From the NCBI GenBank assembly GCA_963730325.1, contig CAVSRC010000008.1:186001-250000 (forward strand): DNA of 64,000 bases. The letters are read 5' to 3'. Below the pieces are notes generated by a model that was not told the origin of the DNA, made no database searches, and was given only the letters and a program-made list of their open reading frames with translations. The first letter of the stretch is position 1; the number at the start of each line of letters is the position of its first letter. Below are positions 47,708-56,870 of this stretch, in pieces. The position numbers and the translations under genes are program-made. Origin of the DNA: CAVSRC01 sp963730325. GTDB lineage: Bacteria; Pseudomonadota; Alphaproteobacteria; Rhizobiales; Kaistiaceae.

Positions 47708-48541
47708 TCATCCCGGCCCGGGCAGCGGCGTGACGCTGCCGGCGGCGACAAACCACGGATTGCGGTAGCCCTCCGCACCCGGTCCCTCGCCCGGACCGTA
47801 GGTGAGCGGCTTGCCATCGAGGGTGACCACGGTGCCGCCGGCGGCGCGCAGGATGGCGTCTCCCGCCGCCGTATCCCACTGCATGGTGGTGCCCATGCGC
47901 GGATAGAGGTCGGCCTTGCCGCTGGCGACCACGCAGAACTTCATGGACGAACCGGCGGAGACGAGCTTGTCCACCTCGTAGCGGCCGATATAGGCGTCGG
48001 TCTCCGGCGTGCGGTGGGAGCGGCTGGCGACCACGGCGATCGGCCCGTCCGGGGCGGCCCGCACGCCGATCGGACGGCGCTCGGTGATTTCGCCGTCCGT
48101 GACAACGGCGCGCCAGGCGCCGCTGCCGACGACGCCCCAGAAGAGCTTGCCGGTTTCCGGCAGCAGGATGACGCCGAGAGCCGGCACACAATCGCGGATG
48201 AGGCCGATATTGACGGTGAAATCGTTGCCGCCGCGGACGAACTCCTTGGTGCCGTCGAGCGGATCGACGAGGAAGAATTCGGCGCCGGTCTCCGGCACGT
48301 TGCCCTCATAGGCGGCTTCCTCGGCGATCACCGGCACGCCGGGAGCCAATTTCGCGAGCGCGGCGGAGATCACCGCCTCGGCGGCGCGATCGGCCTCGGT
48401 GACCGGAGAGGAATCCGCCTTCCATTCGGCGCGGAAGCCAGCACGACGCACTGCGAGGATCGCCGCGCCGGCGCGAATCGCGACCGGCAGCAGGGCCTCG
48501 GCAAGGTCGGCAAGGGGGGGAAGATCGGCGCGCGATGTCAT
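47708..48541 (-). CDS. cysQ: 3'(2'),5'-bisphosphate nucleotidase
   Basis: 277 residues. It removes the 3'-phosphate from PAP/PAPS, a by-product of sulfate assimilation. Inositol-monophosphatase-fold motifs: SPVTEADRAAEAVI, IAEEAAYEG, the metal-binding FLVDPLDGTKEFVRGGNDF, and MQWDTAAGDAILRAAGG at the end. The start at 48541 is supported by the standard N-terminus. It lies 159 bp upstream of cysD on the same strand; all are sulfate-activation functions. Confidence 0.92.
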   Translation of the reverse strand: MTSRADLPPLADLAEALLPVAIRAGAAILAVRRAGFRAEWKADSSPVTEADRAAEAVISAALAKLAPGVPVIAEEAAYEGNVPETGAEFFLVDPLDGTKEFVRGGNDFTVNIGLIRDCVPALGVILLPETGKLFWGVVGSGAWRAVVTDGEITERRPIGVRAAPDGPIAVVASRSHRTPETDAYIGRYEVDKLVSAGSSMKFCVVASGKADLYPRMGTTMQWDTAAGDAILRAAGGTVVTLDGKPLTYGPGEGPGAEGYRNPWFVAAGSVTPLPGPG

Positions 48542-48607
48542 GCGCGTCTGTCTAGACGAATATCGGGCCGGGGCAAGGGCACGGCCGGCGGGGGCCGGAA
48601 AAAGTGC

Positions 48608-48636
48608 GGGGCCCGCTCTCAAAAAGAGCGGGCCCC
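48608..48636 (-). terminator. Intrinsic terminator downstream of ald
   Basis: GGGGCCCGCTCT (48608-48619) pairs with AGAGCGGGCCCC (48625-48636) over a perfect 12-bp stem with a 5-nt loop. On the minus strand five T follow after GCAC. It separates ald from cysQ. Confidence 0.85.
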
Positions 48637-48658
48637 AGTCAGACTGCAACGTGGCGGT

Positions 48659-49774
48659 TCAGGCCGCCATCATTTCTCCCGGATCGGTGAAATCGAGCGA
48701 CAGGCTCTCGGCCACGGCGCGATGGGTGACGCGGCCGCGGTGGATATTGAGGCCGTCTCTGAGATGCGGGTCGCGGGCGAGCGCCGCCAGGCCGTGATCG
48801 GCCAGAGCCAGGCCGAAGGGCAGCGTGGCATGGTTGAGCGCGTGGCTGGAGGTGAGCGGCACGGCGCCCGGCATGTTGGCGACGCAGTAATGCACGATGC
48901 CGTCGACGACGAAGGTGGGCTCGCCGTGGGTGGTGGGACGCGAAGTCTCGAAGCAGCCGCCCTGATCGATGGCGACATCGACGAGCACGGCACCGGGCTT
49001 CATCAGCCCAAGCATCTTGCGGGTGACGAGCTTCGGCGCGGCGGCGCCGGGCACCAGGACAGCGCCGATGACCGCATCGGCCGAGGCGATCTCCTCGGCG
49101 ACCGCCTCGCGGGTGGCGTAGCGGGTGACGGCGCGGCCGACGAAGAGGTCGTCGAGCTCGCGCAGGCGGGGCAGCGACTTGTCGAGGATCGACACGGCGG
49201 CGCCAAGACCGACGGCCATGCGCGCGGCCTGGGTGCCGACGACACCGCCGCCGAGGACGGCGACCTTGGCCGGGGAGACGCCGGGAACGCCGCCAAGCAG
49301 GATGCCGCGTCCGCCATTGGGCTTTTGCAGCGCGGTGGCCGCGGCCTGGATCGACAGGCGGCCGGCGACCTCGCTCATCGGGGCGAGCAGCGGCAGGTGG
49401 CCGTGATCGTCGGTGACCGTCTCATAGGCGATCGCGGTGACACCCGATTCCATCAGCCCCTTGGTCTGGGCGGTATCGGCGGCGAGGTGCAGATAGGTGA
49501 AGAGGATCTGGCCGGGGCGGAGCTGAACCCATTCGCCGGGCTGCGGCTCCTTGACCTTGACGACCATCTCGGCCTTGGCGAAGACCGCCGCCGCATCGGC
49601 GGCGATATCGGCCCCGGCGGTGCGATAATCGCTATCGCTGGCGCCGATGCCGGCACCGGCGCCGGTCTCGACCAGAACCCGGTGACCGTGGGCAACGTAT
49701 TCGCCGACGGCGGCCGGCGTGAGGCCGACGCGGAATTCGCTCGGCTTGATTTCCCTGGTGACGCCAACGAGCAT
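48659..49774 (-). CDS. ald: Alanine dehydrogenase
   Basis: 371 residues. It interconverts L-alanine and pyruvate with NAD+ and ammonia. Features: GVTREIKPSEFRVGLTPAAV, VETGAGAGIGASDSDY, VKVKEPQPGEW with the catalytic Lys, LFTYLHLAAD with the catalytic His, the nucleotide-binding VAVLGGGVVGTQAARMAVGL, and DVAIDQGGCFETSRPTTHGE. Complete. It is divergent from an Lrp-family regulator, the usual arrangement for alanine-responsive control. Confidence 0.97.
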   Translation of the reverse strand: MLVGVTREIKPSEFRVGLTPAAVGEYVAHGHRVLVETGAGAGIGASDSDYRTAGADIAADAAAVFAKAEMVVKVKEPQPGEWVQLRPGQILFTYLHLAADTAQTKGLMESGVTAIAYETVTDDHGHLPLLAPMSEVAGRLSIQAAATALQKPNGGRGILLGGVPGVSPAKVAVLGGGVVGTQAARMAVGLGAAVSILDKSLPRLRELDDLFVGRAVTRYATREAVAEEIASADAVIGAVLVPGAAAPKLVTRKMLGLMKPGAVLVDVAIDQGGCFETSRPTTHGEPTFVVDGIVHYCVANMPGAVPLTSSHALNHATLPFGLALADHGLAALARDPHLRDGLNIHRGRVTHRAVAESLSLDFTDPGEMMAA

Positions 49775-49909
49775 GACGGGATCCCCCTTTTAGAACGGGT
49801 CTATCCAGGTAATATACTGCGAAAGTTTCGCGTTTTCCGTGCATTCACGCTTGCGAAACCGGGTATTGCGCACGTAAACTTGCACAATTACCCCGTGCGA
49901 GGTGAATTC

Positions 49910-50371
49910 GTGCAAATCGACAGTTTCGACCGCAAGATCGTCTCGGCGCTCGCCGGTGACGGCCGCATGACGACGGTGGAGCTGGCCTCGCGGGTGGGCC
50001 TGTCGCCATCGGCCTGCACGCGCCGCCTGCAGACGCTGGAAGCCAACGGCGTGATCGCCGGCTATCGCGCCATGGTCGATGCGGAAGCGATCGGGCTCGG
50101 CATCACCGCCTTTGTCGAGATCACCCTCGACCGCCAGAACGACGAGGCGCTGCGCGCCTTCGAGCGGGCGCTGGCGGACTGTCCCAACGTGCTCTCCTGC
50201 CACCTGATGTCGGGCACCAGCGACTACCTCATTCGCGTGGCGGCGCGCGACCTGCACGATTTCCAGCAATTGCACGCCACCGTGCTCGGCCACCTGCCGG
50301 GCGTCGCGCGCATCGAATCGAAATTCGCGCTGCGCGAGGTGATCGACCGGCCGCTCACCCCGATCGGCTAG
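49910..50371 (+). CDS. Lrp/AsnC-family transcriptional regulator
   Basis: 153 residues. The N-terminal helix-turn-helix (DRKIVSALAGDGRMTTVELA, then SRVGLSPSACTRRLQTLEA) is followed by the RAM ligand-binding domain (ITAFVEITLDRQNDEALRAF, then MSGTSDYLIRVAARDLHDF). GTG 49910 is chosen over GTG 49895 because GAGGTG lies about 5 nt before it. Divergence from ald suggests it controls that gene in response to alanine or a similar amino acid (inferred). Confidence 0.9.
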   Translation: MQIDSFDRKIVSALAGDGRMTTVELASRVGLSPSACTRRLQTLEANGVIAGYRAMVDAEAIGLGITAFVEITLDRQNDEALRAFERALADCPNVLSCHLMSGTSDYLIRVAARDLHDFQQLHATVLGHLPGVARIESKFALREVIDRPLTPIG

Positions 50372-50383
50372 AGCAAAACGAAA

Positions 50384-50405
50384 GCGGGCGCCCGAAGGCG
50401 CCCGC
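50384..50405. terminator. Bidirectional hairpin between the Lrp-type regulator and the pyrimidine ABC operon
   Basis: GCGGGCGCC, loop CGAA, GGCGCCCGC: a perfect 9-bp stem with a stable tetraloop in a 57-bp convergent gap. A-rich sequence lies to the left, giving a T-rich tract on the minus strand. Confidence 0.7.
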
Positions 50406-50428
50406 CGCTTCCCCCGATTGAGCGGAGA

Positions 50429-51409
50429 CTACATCTTGCCGAGGCCGGCAGCGTCGGTGATCTCGTGGGTCCAGGCGCCTTCCGGCTTCTTGGTGATGAT
50501 CCCCTGATCGAGAACCGCCTGCGCGGTGCGCTCATAGGCGGCCTCGTCGAGGACGCCATTACCGCCGGCAGTCAGCTTGGCGACCTCGCCCATCATGTAG
50601 ATCTGATGCTGGAGATCCGGACCGCCGTTGTCGACGACGATCTGGGCCGACTCTTCCGGGTGGGCCAGCGAATAGTCCCAGCCCTTCATCGAGGCCTTCA
50701 CGAAGCGCACGATCTTGTCCTTGAAGGCCGGATCCTTGAGCTGATCCTCAAGAACGTAGAGGCCGTCCTCGAGCAGGTCGTTGCCCATGGCCGAGTAGTT
50801 GAAGATGGTCAGGTCTTCCGGCTTGAAACCGGCATCCATCGCCTGACCGAATTCGTTGTAGGTCATGACGTGGATGCAGTCGGCCTGCTTCTGGACGAGC
50901 GCCTGCACATCGTAGCCCTGCTTCAACACGGTGATACCATCGGGGCCGCCTTCGACCGGCATGCCGACCTTGTGCATCCAGGCAAAGAACGGAAGCTCAT
51001 TGCCGAAGAACCAGACGCCGATCGTCTTGCCCTTGAAGTCCGCGGGCGTCGTGATGCCGGTATATTTCGGGCAGATCAGCATCAGACCGGCCTTGTTGAA
51101 CGGCTGGGCGATGTTGACCAGCATGACGCCCTTCTCGCGGGCGGCGAGAGCAGCGCTCATCCAGTCGACGATGACATCGGCGCCGCCGGCGGCGATCACG
51201 GTCTCCGGCGCGAGGTCCGGGCCACCCGGCTTGATGGTGACGTCGAGACCTTCGTCGGCGTAGAAGCCCTTGTCCTTGGCGACGTAGTAGCCGCCGAACT
51301 GGGCCTGGGTAGTCCACTTCACCTGCAGCGTCAGCGAATCCAATGCGAACGCCGGTCCAGCCGCCAGGGCGACCGCGGCAGCGAATGCCCCTAACACTAT
51401 CTTCTTCAT
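50429..51409 (-). CDS. Pyrimidine-type (NMT1/THI5-like) ABC transporter substrate-binding protein
   Basis: 326 residues. The signal peptide (KKIVLGAFAAAVALAAGPAF) precedes an NMT1/THI5-like domain: LQVKWTTQAQFGGYYVAKDK, GFYADEGLDVTIKPGG, ADVIVDWMSAALAAREKGV and IGVWFFGNELPFFAWMHKVG. These domains bind pyrimidine-like ligands. Placement at the end of the pyrimidine catabolism operon suggests uptake of uracil, thymine or a dihydro or ureido derivative. Last gene of the operon. Confidence 0.85.
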   Translation of the reverse strand: MKKIVLGAFAAAVALAAGPAFALDSLTLQVKWTTQAQFGGYYVAKDKGFYADEGLDVTIKPGGPDLAPETVIAAGGADVIVDWMSAALAAREKGVMLVNIAQPFNKAGLMLICPKYTGITTPADFKGKTIGVWFFGNELPFFAWMHKVGMPVEGGPDGITVLKQGYDVQALVQKQADCIHVMTYNEFGQAMDAGFKPEDLTIFNYSAMGNDLLEDGLYVLEDQLKDPAFKDKIVRFVKASMKGWDYSLAHPEESAQIVVDNGGPDLQHQIYMMGEVAKLTAGGNGVLDEAAYERTAQAVLDQGIITKKPEGAWTHEITDAAGLGKM

Positions 51410-51423
51410 GCACGCCTCTCCAT

Positions 51424-52605
51424 TCAGGGTTGACGAAACGACGGATGCCAGAACGTTGCGGCGCGCTCGATGAGCGAGACGACGCCGTAGAAGGCGGAGC
51501 CGGCCGCAGCGGCAACCGCAATTTCCGCCCACACCATGTCGGTATTCATGCGTCCGACTTCGGTGGAGATGCGGAAACCCATGCCGACGATCGGCGTGCC
51601 GAAGAACTCGGCCACGATGGCGCCGATCAACGCAAGAGTGGAGTTGATCTTGAGGGCATTGAAGATGAAGGGAAGCGCCACCGGCAGGCGCAGCATGGAG
51701 AACTGCTGGCGGTAGTCGGCGGCATAGGTGTGCATCAGGTCGCGCTGGGTCTTGTCAGCGGTTTCGAGGCCGGCGAGCGTGTTGACCAGCATCGGGAAGA
51801 AGGTCATGGCGACGACCACCGCCGCCTTGGACTGCCAGTCGAAGCCGAACCACATGACCATGATCGGCGCGACGGCGACGATCGGCAGCGCCGAGACGAG
51901 ATTGCCGATGGGCAACAGGCCGCGGCCGAGGAAGGGCACGCGGTCGGCGATGACGGCGACGGCGAAGCCGGAGAAGCAGCCGATGGCGTAGCCGGCGAGC
52001 ACCGACTTCAAGAAGGTCTGGCGGAAGTCGACCCACAGCGTCGGCAGCGAGGTGATGAGCTTCGTCCACACCGCGCTCGGCGGCGGCAGGATGACGAAGG
52101 GCACGGCGAGGCCGCGCACCAGCACCTCCCACAGGAAGATGATGGTGGCGCCGAAGACGATGGGAACGAAGATCCTGAGCATGACGCCGCCGAAGGGGCG
52201 GGCGGGTTCGATGTTGCTCAGCCGCTTGACGGCAACCCAGGCAAGCATCCAGGCGACGACGACCAGCGCCCAGAAGCCGCCGGCGGCCGCCAGCCTGGCG
52301 AGGCCGCCGAGATCGCCGTTGCGGGCAACCGCGGCAACGCCGGGGAGCACGCTGGCGGCAAAGCCGGCGGCAATGAGGCCGCCGCAGAACATGATGAGGT
52401 TGCCGACCGCCGAGACCCGGCGCACGAGGCCGGCGAGGACCGCGACCACGATGAGCAGCGCGGCCAGAATGCCGTTGGAACCGGCGGCCAGCAGATAGTC
52501 CTGGCTGACGCCGACGGTCACCAGCGGCAGCGCCAAAGCCACCGCCACGGCAAGCAGCGCGATCCAACCCTGCCAGTTGCGGCCGACATTCATGGTCTGG
52601 TTCAA
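51424..52605 (-). CDS. ABC transporter permease (pyrimidine operon, first permease)
   Basis: 393 residues, about nine to ten membrane helices; the extra N-terminal helices (about residues 15-150) precede a standard BPD_transp_1 domain. The permease loop is MHTYAADYRQQFSMLRLPVA. The preferred start is TTG at 52605, which overlaps the stop of the preceding permease and has GGTGGGGG about 6 nt upstream; ATG 52593 is a possible alternative with no such site. It moves substrate from the binding protein at 50429. Confidence 0.85.
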   Translation of the reverse strand: MNQTMNVGRNWQGWIALLAVAVALALPLVTVGVSQDYLLAAGSNGILAALLIVVAVLAGLVRRVSAVGNLIMFCGGLIAAGFAASVLPGVAAVARNGDLGGLARLAAAGGFWALVVVAWMLAWVAVKRLSNIEPARPFGGVMLRIFVPIVFGATIIFLWEVLVRGLAVPFVILPPPSAVWTKLITSLPTLWVDFRQTFLKSVLAGYAIGCFSGFAVAVIADRVPFLGRGLLPIGNLVSALPIVAVAPIMVMWFGFDWQSKAAVVVAMTFFPMLVNTLAGLETADKTQRDLMHTYAADYRQQFSMLRLPVALPFIFNALKINSTLALIGAIVAEFFGTPIVGMGFRISTEVGRMNTDMVWAEIAVAAAAGSAFYGVVSLIERAATFWHPSFRQP

Positions 52606-53561
52606 CGGTGGCCCCCACCCATGCGCCACATCACCACGCGCTCGGTGATGCCGACCGCGGTGACCAGCAGCGCGGCGAGCAGCGAGCCGACGACCAGCGC
52701 CGACCACATCTGGATGGACTGGCTGTAGTAGGAGCCGACCAGCAGCTTGGCGCCGATGCCGGCAACCGCGCCGGTGGGCAGCTCGGCGACGATGGCGCCG
52801 ACCAGCGCGGCGGCGACGGCGATCTTCATCGACACGAACAGGAAGGACAGCGACGAAGGCCAGCGCAGCTTCCAGAACACCTGCCAGGGGGAGGCGCTGT
52901 AGGTGCGCATGAGATCGAGATGGAAGGGGTCGGGCGAGCGCAGCCCCTTCACCATGCCGACGGTGACCGGGAAGAAGGAGAGATAAGTGGAGATCAGCGC
53001 CTTGGCGATGAAGCGGCTGAAATCGTTGGGCAGGTGCATCTGGCCGGAGAGCAGATTGAAGGCGACCACCACCAGGATCGGCGCCAGTGCCAGGATGGGG
53101 ATGGTCTGCGAGGAGATCACCCAGGGCATCAGGCTGCGGTCGAGGCTCTTCACATGGACGATGCCGACGGCGAGCAGGATGCCGAGCAGCGTGCCGGAAA
53201 CGAAGCCGGCGAGGGTGGAGGTGAGCGTCACCCAGGCGTGGTAGAGCAGGCTCGACGGCTTGGTGGGATTGGCGAGCACCACGGACTTGTAGGTGTCGAC
53301 CGCAACCTGATGGGGCGCCGGCAGGGTCGGCTTGGGCTGGCTGTAGGTGGCGACGATGAACTCGATTGGGCTGCGGGTGACGCCGGCACGCTCGTCGAGA
53401 TCGCGCTGGAAGGGCGCGTTGAGCAGGAAGGCGCCGAGATACCAGATGACGATGATGGCCAGCACCACGATGGTGACGGCGACGAACCGGCTCCGCAGAA
53501 AGCGCGCGAGGATGCCGCGCCGCGCCGGCGCGCCGGCATGGGCGATGCCGGCCGCGCTCAC
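52602..53561 (-). CDS. ABC transporter permease (pyrimidine operon, second permease)
   Basis: 319 residues, about six membrane helices, beginning with VAVTIVVLAIIVIWYLGAFL. The coupling loop is LMRTYSASPWQVFWKLRWPS, followed by LPTGAVAGIGAKLL. The two permeases differ strongly in length and sequence, so the transporter is probably heterodimeric. It overlaps the first permease start and is followed by the ATPase gene on the same transcript. Confidence 0.88.
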   Translation of the reverse strand: MSAAGIAHAGAPARRGILARFLRSRFVAVTIVVLAIIVIWYLGAFLLNAPFQRDLDERAGVTRSPIEFIVATYSQPKPTLPAPHQVAVDTYKSVVLANPTKPSSLLYHAWVTLTSTLAGFVSGTLLGILLAVGIVHVKSLDRSLMPWVISSQTIPILALAPILVVVAFNLLSGQMHLPNDFSRFIAKALISTYLSFFPVTVGMVKGLRSPDPFHLDLMRTYSASPWQVFWKLRWPSSLSFLFVSMKIAVAAALVGAIVAELPTGAVAGIGAKLLVGSYYSQSIQMWSALVVGSLLAALLVTAVGITERVVMWRMGGGHR

Positions 53562-53594
53562 CGGCGACCCCGCAGGCGGAGGTGGGCCACCAGC

Positions 53595-54917
53595 CTAGTC
53601 CTCATAGCTGTCACCGGCGCGCAGACCCTGGCGGACGCGGTGCGCGATCCTCAGGAACTCCGGCGTCTCGCGGATGTCGAGGTTGCGATTGCGCGGCAGG
53701 GTCGAATCGATGATGTCGTGGACCTTGCCCGGCCGCGGCGTCATCACGACGATGCGGGTGGAGAGGAACACGGCCTCCTGAATCGAGTGGGTGACGAAGA
53801 CGACGGTCTTGTTGGTCTCGCCCCACAATTCGAGAAGCTGCTGGTTGAGATGGTCGCGGACGATCTCGTCGAGCGCGCCGAACGGCTCGTCCATGAGAAG
53901 CAGGTCGGGCTCGACGGCGAGCGCCCTGGCGATCGAGGCGCGCTGCTGCATGCCGCCGGAAAGCTGCCAGGGATATTTGCGCTCGAAGCCGGTGAGATTG
54001 ACCAGTTCGAGGTTGCGGGCGATGCGGTCCTCGCGCTCGATGACGCCGAGCCCCATGATCTCCAGCGGCAGGGCGACATTCTTGGCGATGGTGCGCCACG
54101 GATAAAGCGCCGGCGCCTGGAAGACGTAGCCATAGGCGCGGGCGAGCCGCGCCTGTTCCGGCGTGACGCCGTTGATGAGGACGGTGCCGGAGGTGACGTG
54201 CTCGAGGTCGGCGATCACGCGCAGAAGCGTGGTCTTGCCGCAGCCCGACGGACCGATCAGCGAAATGAACTCGCCGCGATGGACCGTGAGGTTGATGTCG
54301 GCGAGCGCCTCGACCGGACCGTCATTGGTGTCGAAGGTGAGCTCGACGCGCTTGATGTCGATGACCGGCGCGTCCTGAGCGGCGACCGACATCGGGATGG
54401 GCGCGGGTTCCGGCTCGGGCTCGGGCTCCTCGCCGACGAGCGCCTTGGTGAAGACCTCACTGGCGGCCGCGCCGGAAACCGGCGACCTGGCGCCGGGCGC
54501 GCCGGAAAGCCAGCCGGGCTTGCGCTCGGCAAAGGGCGTGCGCGGCTTGATGATCGGCGGGCGCTTGGCGGCCGGCGGCGCAGCCGGCGTCGCGGGCTCC
54601 TCGGGCGCAGCGGAGATGGGTTCGCTCGAAACCGGCGGCGCCTCCGCGGGCGCAGCGGGCGCCGCTGACGCCATCACGGGCTCGATCTCGGCGGCGGGCT
54701 CCGGCTCGCCCGGCGCCACAGTCTCGGCTTCGGGCTCGAGGTCGACCACCTCGACCTCAAGCCGCGTCGGCGCAGACACTTGCGCCTCCGCCTCCGCGAC
54801 GACCGCGTCTTCGGCCGCCGCGTCGTCCTCAGGCGGCGGTTCGGGCGGGCTCGGCCGCTGGCCGCGCCTCAGAAGGTCGGCAAGGGACTGGGGTCCCTTA
54901 ACATCCTTGTCGGACAT
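53595..54917 (-). CDS. ABC transporter ATP-binding protein with a long disordered N-terminal extension
   Basis: 440 residues; the usual length for this family is about 260. Residues 1-175 are Pro/Ala/Glu-rich with no predicted fold (EPEAETVAPGEPEPAAEIEP and GEEPEPEPEPAPIPM). The ATPase starts near residue 185 with IDIKRVELTFDTNDG. Motifs: LIGPSGCGKTTLLRVIADLE (Walker A), YVFQAPALYPW (Q-loop), LSGGMQQRASIARALAVEPD (signature), LLLMDEPFGALDEI (Walker B) and VTHSIQEAVFLS (H-loop). AGGA precedes the ATG at 54917, whereas the internal Met176 has no such site. The extension is unusual and unexplained. Confidence 0.88.
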   Translation of the reverse strand: MSDKDVKGPQSLADLLRRGQRPSPPEPPPEDDAAAEDAVVAEAEAQVSAPTRLEVEVVDLEPEAETVAPGEPEPAAEIEPVMASAAPAAPAEAPPVSSEPISAAPEEPATPAAPPAAKRPPIIKPRTPFAERKPGWLSGAPGARSPVSGAAASEVFTKALVGEEPEPEPEPAPIPMSVAAQDAPVIDIKRVELTFDTNDGPVEALADINLTVHRGEFISLIGPSGCGKTTLLRVIADLEHVTSGTVLINGVTPEQARLARAYGYVFQAPALYPWRTIAKNVALPLEIMGLGVIEREDRIARNLELVNLTGFERKYPWQLSGGMQQRASIARALAVEPDLLLMDEPFGALDEIVRDHLNQQLLELWGETNKTVVFVTHSIQEAVFLSTRIVVMTPRPGKVHDIIDSTLPRNRNLDIRETPEFLRIAHRVRQGLRAGDSYED

Positions 54918-54926
54918 GGTCCTCGC

Positions 54927-56381
54927 TCACACTCCCGCCGGCATGTTCTTGGCCGAGCGTTCCACGGGCTGCGGGGTGGTCAATGCCTTCCACGACGACA
55001 ATGCCTGATTGACCGGGGCATTGGGCGGCCGCTCGACGAAACGGCCGTGACCGTCCTCGACGTCGAGCTTGCCGTCGGCGAAGACGACGTCGCCGCGCGA
55101 CAGGGTGTAGCGCGGCAGGCCGGTCACCTCGAAGCCCTCGAAGACATTGTAGTCGATGGCCGAGGCCTGCGCCGCGGCGGTGATGGTCTTGGACTTCTGC
55201 GGGTCCCAGACGACGATATCGGCATCGGCGCCGACCACGATGGCGCCCTTCTTCGGATAGACGTTGAGGATCTTGGCGCTATTGGCCGAGGTGACGGCGA
55301 CGAATTCGTTCATGGTCAGGCGGCCGGTCCTCACGCCGCGCGTCCACAGGATGGGCATGCGGTCCTCGAGACCGCCGGTGCCGTTGGGGATCTTGGTGAA
55401 GTCGCCGAGCCCCATGCGCTTCTGCTCGCTGGTGAAGGCGCAATGATCGGTGGCAACCACCTGCAGCGAGCCCGCAGCAAGGCCGGCCCACAGCGAATCC
55501 TGGTTCTTCTTGTTGCGGAAGGGCGGCGACATGACCCGCCGCGCGGCATGGTCCCAGTTCGGGTTGAAGTATTCGCTCTCGTCGAGGGTGAGATGCTGGA
55601 TGAGCGGCTCGCCATAGACGCGGCGGCCGAGCATGCGCGCCCGGCGGATCGCCTCGTGGGCGTCCTCGCTCGACACGTGCACGACATAGAGCGGCACGCC
55701 GGCGGCATCGGCGATCATGATGGCGCGGTTGGTCGCCTCGCCCTCGACCTCGGGCGGACGCGAATAGGCGTGGCCCTCGGGCCCGGTAGTGCCCTCGCTC
55801 ATGTATTTCTGCTGCAGGCGGGCGACGACATCGCCGTTCTCGGCATGGACCAGCGGCAGCGCGCCCAACTCGGCGCAGCGCAGGAACGACTGGTACATCT
55901 CGTCGTCGTTGACCATCAGCGAGCCCTTGTAGGCCATGAAGTGCTTGAAGGTGTTGACGCCGCGATTGACGATCTCCTCCATCTCCTTCCACACCTGCTC
56001 GCCCCACCAGGTGATGGCCATGTGGAAGGAGTAGTCGCCGGCCGCCTTGCCGGCCTTCTGCTGCCAGGCCTGGAAGGCGTCGATGAGCGACTCGTTGGGA
56101 TTGGGCAGGACGAAATCGACCACCATGGTGGTGCCGCCGGTGAGCCCCGCGCGCGTGCCGGAGGAGAAGTCGTCGGTCGAGGTGGTGCCCATGAATGGCA
56201 TTTCGAGATGGGTGTGCGGGTCGATGCCGCCGGGCATGACGTAGCAGCCGGTGGCGTCGATCACCTTGTCGCCCTTCAGGTCCTTGCCGATGGCGGTGAT
56301 CACACCCTTGTCGATGAGAACGTCGGATGCATAGGTCATGTCGGCGGTAACGATGGTGCCGCCCTTGATCACGGTCGTCAT
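54927..56381 (-). CDS. hydA: Dihydropyrimidinase
   Basis: 484 residues. It opens the ring of dihydrouracil or dihydrothymine to the N-carbamoyl beta-amino acid. Binuclear zinc ligands: DPHTHLEMPF (His56 and His58), carbamylated Lys152 in HFMAYKGSLMV, LVHAENGD and VVHVSSEDAHEAI, and the Asp-containing ATDHCAFTSEQKRMG. Length is normal for the family. It lies 10 bp upstream of the ATPase gene, so uptake and ring opening share one transcript. Confidence 0.95.
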   Translation of the reverse strand: MTTVIKGGTIVTADMTYASDVLIDKGVITAIGKDLKGDKVIDATGCYVMPGGIDPHTHLEMPFMGTTSTDDFSSGTRAGLTGGTTMVVDFVLPNPNESLIDAFQAWQQKAGKAAGDYSFHMAITWWGEQVWKEMEEIVNRGVNTFKHFMAYKGSLMVNDDEMYQSFLRCAELGALPLVHAENGDVVARLQQKYMSEGTTGPEGHAYSRPPEVEGEATNRAIMIADAAGVPLYVVHVSSEDAHEAIRRARMLGRRVYGEPLIQHLTLDESEYFNPNWDHAARRVMSPPFRNKKNQDSLWAGLAAGSLQVVATDHCAFTSEQKRMGLGDFTKIPNGTGGLEDRMPILWTRGVRTGRLTMNEFVAVTSANSAKILNVYPKKGAIVVGADADIVVWDPQKSKTITAAAQASAIDYNVFEGFEVTGLPRYTLSRGDVVFADGKLDVEDGHGRFVERPPNAPVNQALSSWKALTTPQPVERSAKNMPAGV

Positions 56382-56426
56382 TGGCTACTCCTCATGCCTG
56401 ACGAGCGGACCTGCCGCCCGTTCCCC

Positions 56427-56870
56427 TCACTCACCACCTTCATCCTCGCCGCCGTCGTCTTCTTCCTCGCCCCGTTCGTCGGGGGTGGCGAACTCGCCCT
56501 CGGCAAGACCGACGACGGTCATGCGGCTGATGAAGGCGCCGTCGAATTCAAAGACGTGCTCGACCTTGAGATTCTGGAGGATTTCGCCGCCCGGCGCACG
56601 CACGAGCCGGTCGACGAGCACATGGGCGCTGCCGTCCTTGGCGATGTTGATGCGCATCGGCTCATCCGTCGGGTCGATCTCCTTCCACTGCTTCTGCAGG
56701 TATGCGCGCACCGCGTCGCGGCCGTGAACCCGGCTGCCGGAGACTTCGTCCGGCCAGTCGACGCCGGGCGCGACATGATCGAGGAAGGCATCGATATCGC
56801 GATCGTTGAGAGCACGATAAACGTCCTGGAGCATGGCGCGGCGTTCGTCATGGTCGAAGGCTTCCGCCAT
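56427..56870 (-). CDS. SnoaL/NTF2-like protein with acidic tail
   Basis: 147 residues. The cone-shaped NTF2-like fold is suggested by MLQDVYRALNDRDIDAFLDH, VDWPDEVSGSRVHGRDAVRA and YLQKQWKEI. The acidic C-terminus (GEEEDDGGEDEGGE) is unusual. The ATG overlaps the upstream hydrolase stop by one base and it lies between two pyrimidine enzymes, so it presumably belongs to this pathway, but its substrate is unknown. Confidence 0.7.
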   Translation of the reverse strand: MAEAFDHDERRAMLQDVYRALNDRDIDAFLDHVAPGVDWPDEVSGSRVHGRDAVRAYLQKQWKEIDPTDEPMRINIAKDGSAHVLVDRLVRAPGGEILQNLKVEHVFEFDGAFISRMTVVGLAEGEFATPDERGEEEDDGGEDEGGE

